A stretch of 64,000 bases of DNA from Microvirga arvi (lineage in GTDB: Bacteria > Pseudomonadota > Alphaproteobacteria > Rhizobiales > Beijerinckiaceae): the NCBI RefSeq assembly GCF_016892765.1, contig NZ_JAFEMD010000009.1, positions 1 to 64,000 on the forward strand, given 5' to 3'. A program made the position numbers and the translations under genes. A model generated the notes under the pieces. It did no database searches. It saw only the letters and a list, made by a program, of their open reading frames with translations, and was not told the origin of the DNA. This document shows positions 59,373 to 64,000 of the stretch, one piece after another (position 1 is the first letter of the stretch; each line of letters opens with the position of its first letter).

Positions 59373-60955
59373 CGCTCTCGCGAGAACGACAGACGCAATG
59401 GGTTCCCGTCGTACTTCTCGCCGCGGCAGCATTATTCGCGCTGCTCCTGGCAGCGCCGGGCCAGACGGTCACGACAGCTTATCTCAACGATCTCTTCATC
59501 TTCCTCGATGGCGCACATCGGATTGCTTCGGGGCAGGTCCCCAACCGCGATTTCCACACGGCTTTAGGTCCCCTCTCCTTCTATGTGCCGGCTCTGGGCT
59601 ATTGGATCTCGGGCAGCATGGGCGGCGCGATGCCGGCAGCCATGGCTGCCATGACCGTCGGACTTGCACTGCCGATAATCCACATCCTCGGCTCGCGCCT
59701 CCGGCCGGTGGTGGCCATTCCCTATGGTGTGTTCCTGCTCCTGATCGTTGCCGTGCCCATCAATCTTGGCGAGAGCATCGCATCGCTGTCCTTCGCGATG
59801 TTCTACAACCGGATCGGCTGGACTGCCCTCAGCACGCTGCTGGTCATGTATCTGCGGCCAGAGCAGACCCGAGGCCAACAGGATGTGCTCGATGCCCTCT
59901 GCGCCGCAGTCCTCACTCTGACGATGCTCTATACCAAGCTCACGTACGGCCTTGTTGCTCTTGGATCCCTGGCGTTCATGGTGTTCGACAGCCGCCAGCG
60001 GCGCTGGGTCTTGTGGGCTCTTGGTGTAATCGCTTTGGCGGTGCTCACCATTGAGCTGTTTTGGCATTCGTCGCTGAGCCATCTTGAGGATCTCGCGCTT
60101 GCAGGCCAGGTGAGCGGAACCAAGGGCATCGTCGATCTGGCATCGTCGTTCCTCGGTCACCTGCGCGACTATCTGCTTCTCGCCATCTTTGCCATCATGG
60201 TGCTGTGGCGAACCCGCAGCCTTCGTCATCTTCTATTCTTTGGCATCTGCGCGTTCCCGGGCCTCCTGATCCACAGCCAGAATTCACAGGCCTGGGGCAT
60301 CATCACTCTCTTTGCCGGAGCGGCCGTGGCTACGGAGATCCTCCTGCGTTTCGGCATGCCGACTGGCCGTAAGGGAAATCGGACATTGAACATAGGGGCA
60401 CCACTTTTGTTGCTGGCATTTCTGCTGTCGACGAGCCTTTATTGCTTCATGGCGCTTGGCTTGCATACGATCGCTGCGGTGACACGCATGGGCGAGCCGT
60501 TCGGCCTGCCGCGATTCAACGAGCTCCGATTGACGACCCTCTGGGTGCCAGGCGATCGCACCTTTGTGGCGGATTACCTCACAAGCATTCGAGAGGGCGC
60601 CCGCCTCTTGGGTGAGCTTCCTGTGAAGCCTGAAAACGTCTCCGTCCTGGATTTCGCCAATCCTTTTTCGGCAGGCCTCGGCCTGCCGCCCTCCCGCGGC
60701 GACTATGCCTGGCTCCACTGGGGCCGCAACATCGATGATCGGCATCACCTGCCCCCGAAGGAGCTGCTCGGAAACGTCGATATACTGATGGTGCCCAAGG
60801 ACGGGATCAACGACGCTCCGCTGCGCCAACTTTATGGAGCCTATATCCGCGAAGCATTCGTTGCCATCCGTGAAACGGACCGCTGGGTCGTTCACCGCCG
60901 CAGGGATGCGAAGATGCTCAGCAATCTTGGCAGGTCTTCGGAACATGACCACTGA
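59369..60955 (+). CDS. GT-C-type membrane glycosyltransferase, candidate arabinosyltransferase
   Basis: A 528-residue polytopic membrane protein (ATG at 59369; the frame to 59303 lies in the preceding fragment). About ten hydrophobic segments run to residue 400. A conserved loop after the first helix has LNDLFIFLDGAHRIASG and NRDFHTALGPLS, the acidic/aromatic loop seen in GT-C enzymes that use polyprenyl-phosphate sugars. A soluble C-terminal domain (about 410-525) follows. Directly after the DPA synthesis genes it is the natural user of polyprenylphosphoryl-arabinose; acceptor unknown. It could also be an unrelated GT-C. Confidence 0.78.
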   Translation: MTLSRERQTQWVPVVLLAAAALFALLLAAPGQTVTTAYLNDLFIFLDGAHRIASGQVPNRDFHTALGPLSFYVPALGYWISGSMGGAMPAAMAAMTVGLALPIIHILGSRLRPVVAIPYGVFLLLIVAVPINLGESIASLSFAMFYNRIGWTALSTLLVMYLRPEQTRGQQDVLDALCAAVLTLTMLYTKLTYGLVALGSLAFMVFDSRQRRWVLWALGVIALAVLTIELFWHSSLSHLEDLALAGQVSGTKGIVDLASSFLGHLRDYLLLAIFAIMVLWRTRSLRHLLFFGICAFPGLLIHSQNSQAWGIITLFAGAAVATEILLRFGMPTGRKGNRTLNIGAPLLLLAFLLSTSLYCFMALGLHTIAAVTRMGEPFGLPRFNELRLTTLWVPGDRTFVADYLTSIREGARLLGELPVKPENVSVLDFANPFSAGLGLPPSRGDYAWLHWGRNIDDRHHLPPKELLGNVDILMVPKDGINDAPLRQLYGAYIREAFVAIRETDRWVVHRRRDAKMLSNLGRSSEHDH

Positions 60956-61460
60956 TCCTGGATTGGGAGGGGGGATGGAAACTCACAACGCCAAGCTTGA
61001 TCTGCTCTGTGAGGGCCTACCACATCGAGGGCCTGGACAAGGAGAGCCGAAGTCGAAGGATTGAGATTGGGGTTCCATGAATCGAACTCAAGCAGCTCGA
61101 CGCGAAGAGCCAGCGGATAGCCGCCACAAAGGACCCGAAACCCCATAGACCATGCGCATGGATGATGCGGGGAAACTCGGCATGGATCGCCAAGAGACCA
61201 TGGATTGCGACCTGCAAAGCCTGTGATCCAGCACGCTGTTGCCGTCATCCTAGGCTTCAAAACATTACAGCTTGAGGGAGGCTTCTTGGCTGTAATGCAC
61301 TTCTCTCCGAAGACCGCCATTGCCGGGATCTCTCCAGGGATTCCTGGCAATCCCTTCCCATGAGTGGCACAAGCACTTGGAACCACTGTCTTATTTGGAA
61401 GGTTTACGGTTGGGCCAAGCCATTTCGGCAGGCAATCGATAAGTGAGGCTGTGTCTGACC
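60956..61460. other. Non-coding region with inverted repeat and possible gene remnant
   Basis: A 505-base gap between the glycosyltransferase and the YihY gene. A perfect 9-bp inverted repeat (CATTACAGC / GCTGTAATG, 17-base loop) lies at 61263-61297. On the minus strand 61017-61217 encodes a short frame with a segment resembling the N-terminal part of GT4 glycosyltransferases (HAHGLWGFGS...IHGTP), but it is not an intact gene. No promoter could be identified with confidence. Confidence 0.4.
61263..61297. repeat. 9-bp inverted repeat downstream of the DPA cluster
   Basis: CATTACAGC at 61263-61271 pairs with GCTGTAATG at 61289-61297, leaving a 17-base loop. No U-run follows on either strand. 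It could be the 3' structure of the DPA operon or an operator for the YihY gene 165 bases downstream. Confidence 0.4.
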
Positions 61461-62648
61461 ATGGCGGATAATCCGGCTGTCCAGCAACCTGGAACGCGGC
61501 AAACCTCCTCTGCGGCCGCGACCATGTGGGCTGTAGTTCTTGGTTGGGCCCTGGTGAAGCTCGTGGCAGGCGGGGAGCGTCGCCCCATGCCGGCCGGAAC
61601 AGGTCGTCAAGCGCAGCGCTCGCCTCAGGGCACGAGACAGGCGCGCGGCGCCGACACTGGCTTTGCGGAGAAGCAGCATGCCCCACCTGAGGCTGCATCC
61701 GAGAAGGGCCGCGGCCGCAGTGCGGATACGCCAACCGAGATTCCGGCCAAAGGATGGAAGGACATCCTGTGGCGCACATATGAGGAATTCGGCAAGGATC
61801 GCGTAATGTCGGTTGCCGCCGGTGTGACCTATTACGCTCTGCTCGCCATCTTCCCGGCGATCGCGGCTCTCGTCTCCCTTTATGGGCTTTTTGCAGATCC
61901 GGTATCGCTGCAGGATCATCTCAATGCCATCTCGGGTTTCCTTCCTGGGGGCGCTGTCGACATCATTCGCGAGCAGGTCACCAGGATTGCGTCCCAAGGC
62001 AGCGGAACCCTGGGCTTCAGCTTCGTCATTGGCTTGGCAATCTCCCTCTGGAGCGCCAATGCCGGAATGAAAGCCGTCTTCGATGCCTTGAACATCGTCT
62101 ACGACGAGGAGGAGAAGAGAAGCTTCATTAAGCTGAACCTGATGTCGCTTTCATTCACCTTAGGAGCGATCTTCTTCATTCTGCTCGCCCTTGCCGGAAT
62201 TATCATCCTTCCCATTGTCCTAGACTTCATCGGGCTGCGCGAAAGTGTCGAATGGCTGCTGTCGCTCGCTCGCTGGCCGATCCTGTTGATTGCCGTTGTG
62301 CTGGGATTGTCGGTGATCTATCGCTATGGCCCCAGCCGCGACAAGGCAGAGTGGAAATGGGTTACGCCAGGCGGCGTGGTTGCGGCTGTGCTCTGGCTCG
62401 TCGTTTCGATGCTGTTCTCCTGGTATGTGGGCAACTTCGGCAGCTACAACGAAACCTATGGCTCGCTCGGTGCTGTCATCGGCTTCATGACATGGATCTG
62501 GATCTCGTCGGTCGTGGTGCTGTTGGGAGCTGAGATCAACGCGGAGATGGAGCACCAGACCGCCAAGGACACCACTGAGGGGTCCCACCAGCCTATGGGT
62601 ACCCGTGGCGCACAGATGGCGGATACGGTCGGCGTCGCGAAAAGCTGA
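61461..62648 (+). CDS. YihY/BrkB-family inner-membrane protein
   Basis: A 395-residue protein (ATG 61461; a GTG lies 18 bases upstream). A polar N-terminal region with one hydrophobic stretch (about 20-40) precedes the YihY domain (about 110-370) with six membrane segments and the family text YALLAIFPAIAALVSLYG, FVIGLAISLWSANAGMKA and WISSVVVLLGAEINAEMEHQ. YihY proteins were once called RNase BN; the role is unknown, though they may act in lipid or envelope homeostasis. A histidine-containing polar tail follows. It is convergent with the next small gene. Confidence 0.9.
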   Translation: MADNPAVQQPGTRQTSSAAATMWAVVLGWALVKLVAGGERRPMPAGTGRQAQRSPQGTRQARGADTGFAEKQHAPPEAASEKGRGRSADTPTEIPAKGWKDILWRTYEEFGKDRVMSVAAGVTYYALLAIFPAIAALVSLYGLFADPVSLQDHLNAISGFLPGGAVDIIREQVTRIASQGSGTLGFSFVIGLAISLWSANAGMKAVFDALNIVYDEEEKRSFIKLNLMSLSFTLGAIFFILLALAGIIILPIVLDFIGLRESVEWLLSLARWPILLIAVVLGLSVIYRYGPSRDKAEWKWVTPGGVVAAVLWLVVSMLFSWYVGNFGSYNETYGSLGAVIGFMTWIWISSVVVLLGAEINAEMEHQTAKDTTEGSHQPMGTRGAQMADTVGVAKS

Positions 62649-62663
62649 TGCTGTTTCCCTTAG

Positions 62664-62697
62664 CAACAATGGGACTCCGCCAGGAGACTCATTGTTG
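62664..62697. terminator. Long stem-loop between convergent genes
   Basis: Outer arms CAACAATG (62664-62671) and CATTGTTG (62690-62697) are perfect; the inner bases continue pairing (GGACTCC against GGAGACT with one mismatch and one G-U), giving about 15 pairs and a four-base loop. It lies 16 bases after the YihY stop between convergent genes, so it may serve as bidirectional terminator. No U-run is visible. Confidence 0.5.
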
Positions 62698-62735
62698 ATC
62701 GGGCACTCTGCGAATGTGAGAAGGTTGTGTGTGCG

Positions 62736-63062
62736 TCAGGAGGTGTTTTCTGAGGTCTTGCTCGCGACGTAATCCCTGCGCGCCGCGCTATTGGGCTCTA
62801 CGCCCTTTTCTGCGCACCAACGGGCGAAAGCCTCCGGCTCGATCAGAATGCGACGGACTTGAAGACCAGCGTCTCGACCGACATTTTCATTGTTTTCGGC
62901 CGCTGCCAGCCACGTGTCATAGACGGGGGACAGATTGTGCCGGTCGGCCATCATCTCGCGAATGCTTGGATAATCCTCACGCCTGTACCATGGGAGCCCG
63001 ATCCGTCGCGGCTCATCTACCATTTCACGCCCCATTTCGAACCAGCAACCGAGCCCTTCCAT
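62736..63062 (-). CDS. Conserved small protein (about 108 residues), function unknown
   Basis: I start at ATG 63062 (MEGLGCWFEMGREMVDEPRR), with GGAAAG just upstream; ATG 63023 (MVDEPRRIGLPWYRRED) is also possible. The frame runs back to a TTG at 63077. The sequence LPWYRREDYPSIREMMADRHNL, TWLAAAE and VRRILIEPEAFARWCAEKG looks soluble and helical, with several conserved aromatic/charged residues. Similar small proteins occur in Methylobacteriaceae; no function is known to me. It is downstream of the next small gene on the same strand. Confidence 0.7.
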   Translation of the reverse strand: MEGLGCWFEMGREMVDEPRRIGLPWYRREDYPSIREMMADRHNLSPVYDTWLAAAENNENVGRDAGLQVRRILIEPEAFARWCAEKGVEPNSAARRDYVASKTSENTS

Positions 63063-63099
63063 CCGCTTTCCAGGCAAAAGGGCTCGATGCTGCTTGCCT

Positions 63100-63561
63100 T
63101 CAGCTCAGCAGATAGAACACAGCAGGTGCTGCGGTGAGCAACCCGGCTGCCGTCAATAACGTGAGCCGATGGTCAGGGTTCGCAATGCGATGAACTTTCC
63201 GGGCGGTCGTGCCGGCCTCCATACTCCACCCATTCATGCAGGAGCAGAGAAGGCGATGGGAGGCTCCCTCGGACAACTCGAAGAACTCCATGGCATCCCC
63301 GAGTGTATCCCCCTTCAAGCCCGCGGCACGCAGGACCGGGTCTTCGAAGGCAACGGTGATCGGGGACTCATCGGACCTCAGCTGGGGCCGCTTGTCCTTC
63401 GGGACGAACTCGATTTCTCCTAACGACCTCAGGCGCCGCTTCGGCTGGCGCTCCAACACTTCGGCCCAGCGCTCAAGGCGTTCGTGGCGGGACAGGAAAC
63501 CTTGGTTGAACTCATGTACCTCAGCGACGCTACGCAGCTTCTCTACAGGCTTGTGTTCCAT
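63100..63561 (-). CDS. Conserved protein with C-terminal membrane helix, function unknown
   Basis: A 153-residue protein. The N-terminal two thirds are hydrophilic (HEFNQGFLSRHERLERWAE and RRLRSLGEIEFV segments) and the C-terminal about 20 residues (TLLTAAGLLTAAPAVFYLL) form a single hydrophobic tail helix, so it may be tail-anchored in the inner membrane. It lies between a SpoVR gene and another small gene on the minus strand. No domain recognised. Confidence 0.7.
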   Translation of the reverse strand: MEHKPVEKLRSVAEVHEFNQGFLSRHERLERWAEVLERQPKRRLRSLGEIEFVPKDKRPQLRSDESPITVAFEDPVLRAAGLKGDTLGDAMEFFELSEGASHRLLCSCMNGWSMEAGTTARKVHRIANPDHRLTLLTAAGLLTAAPAVFYLLS

Positions 63562-63604
63562 AGGTATTCTCCTGCACGGGAGCCGACCCTGAAATCCAGG
63601 GCCG

Positions 63605-63646
63605 AGCCCAGGGAACCCTATGATCCTTCAAGTCCCTGGCTTTTTT
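63605..63646 (+). terminator. Stem-loop with U-run downstream of the SpoVR gene
   Basis: On the plus strand AGCCCAGGGA (63605-63614) pairs with TCCCTGGCT (63633-63641) with one bulged base, followed by a run of six T (63641-63646). In that orientation it is a typical intrinsic terminator, but the nearby genes are on the minus strand, where the same stem would be preceded by the A-run. It may act bidirectionally to insulate the two units. Confidence 0.5.
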
Positions 63647-63662
63647 GCGTCAAAGGAGACCC

Positions 63663-64000
63663 TTAGAAGAGAGTTTCGTGAGGATGCGCCACATGTTCCT
63701 GGAAGATTGCGCCGGTGGACGGCTCGACCTCCTTGAGCACGACGGCATAGCCCCAGAGGTTAGCCACCATCTGCAACACCCGCTGAGCGTCATCCTTGTG
63801 AAGCAGATTCCGGTTCAGGACATGGTGGTGGAGGATCAGCCGCCGATCCCCGGCGAGGTCCACATCGATCACTTGAATGTCGGGATCACTCCAGCCGATA
63901 TCGTAGTGGCGCGACAGGGAACGCCGCAGGCGGCGATAGCCCCTCTCGTCATGAATGGCCTCGATCATCAACTCCGGCTGCTCCGGGTCGTCGACAAGGT
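63663..64000 (-). CDS. SpoVR-family protein (3' part, cut by window edge)
   Basis: The C-terminal about 112 residues of a SpoVR-like protein; the 5' part lies beyond position 64000. Visible text ELMIEAIHDERGYRRLRRSLSRHYDIGWSDPDIQV and LILHHHVLNRNLLHKDDAQRVL is characteristic of the C-terminal end of the SpoVR/YcgB family. These proteins of unknown biochemistry often occur with a YeaH-like protein and PrkA serine kinase in stress operons; those genes would lie to the right. The stop is TAA at 63663-63665. Confidence 0.9.
   Translation of the reverse strand, partial: LVDDPEQPELMIEAIHDERGYRRLRRSLSRHYDIGWSDPDIQVIDVDLAGDRRLILHHHVLNRNLLHKDDAQRVLQMVANLWGYAVVLKEVEPSTGAIFQEHVAHPHETLF

Noticed and set aside
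60892..61779. Minus-strand open frame of 295 codons after the GT-C gene
   Set aside because: Runs antisense into both flanking genes, is rich in Pro/Ser/Cys/Trp and lacks a coherent domain; only a short GT4-like piece in another frame was kept as a weak note.
1..64000. CRISPR arrays, insertion sequences, integrases, tRNA or rRNA genes
   Set aside because: No regularly spaced direct repeats, transposase or integrase motifs, or tRNA-like cloverleaf sequences were recognised by eye; a dedicated scan would be needed to exclude them fully.

Overview
The window looks like the chromosome of a high-GC alphaproteobacterium of the order Hyphomicrobiales (Rhizobiales). The flagellar set is the rhizobial type: flaF, flbT, a CheL-like rod-binding protein, motC, motE and an FtcR/Rem-type regulator are present, while fliD, fliO and flhF-type genes are absent. 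The SpoVR fragment and small conserved genes at the right end would fit a Methylobacteriaceae relative such as Microvirga or Methylobacterium, but that genus-level placement is inference.

Positions 1-33934 hold one large motility locus in three transcription blocks. The left block (14857 down to 328, minus strand) reads flgF-fliI-flgE-flgK-flgL-flaF-flbT-flgD-fliQ-flhA-fliR-fliJ-like-cheL-flgN-like-(FliL-like)-cheY-cheB-cheR. The middle block (15070-20891, plus strand) reads motA-fliM-(small membrane protein)-fliN-fliG-flhB-(unknown)-(Inh/Omp19-type lipoprotein). The right block (33934 down to 20931, minus strand) reads flgB-flgC-fliE-flgG-flgA-flgI-motE-flgH-fliL-fliP-fliF-fliH-motB-motC-fliK-(lytic transglycosylase). 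Many genes are coupled by 1-4 base overlaps. Together they supply basal body, export gate, hook, hook-filament junction, stator and switch. No flagellin gene and no chemoreceptor gene lies in the window.

Positions 34335-37659 encode a FixL/FixJ-type pair. The FixL has five PAS domains, the last with the conserved heme-ligand histidine, and no membrane segment. A heparinase II/III-like protein follows. A second chemotaxis operon (cheA-cheW-cheY-cheZ, minus strand, 45129 down to 40678) has a hybrid CheA with two CheW-like domains and a C-terminal receiver. Next come the flagellar master regulator ftcR (46654-45968), a GAF-PAS-GGDEF-EAL protein, a subtilisin-like protease with RTX repeats and a galactose-mutarotase-like enzyme.

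Positions 54825-60955 contain the most notable accessory system: a HAD-UbiA fusion, a GtrA protein, a DprE1-like FAD oxidase, a DprE2-like reductase, a truncated paralogue fragment and a GT-C-type membrane glycosyltransferase. This matches the mycobacterial polyprenyl-phosphoryl-arabinose route plus a likely arabinosyltransferase, and suggests that the cell decorates some surface structure with D-arabinofuranose. The right end carries a YihY/BrkB membrane protein, two conserved small proteins and the 3' part of a SpoVR-family gene cut by the window edge.
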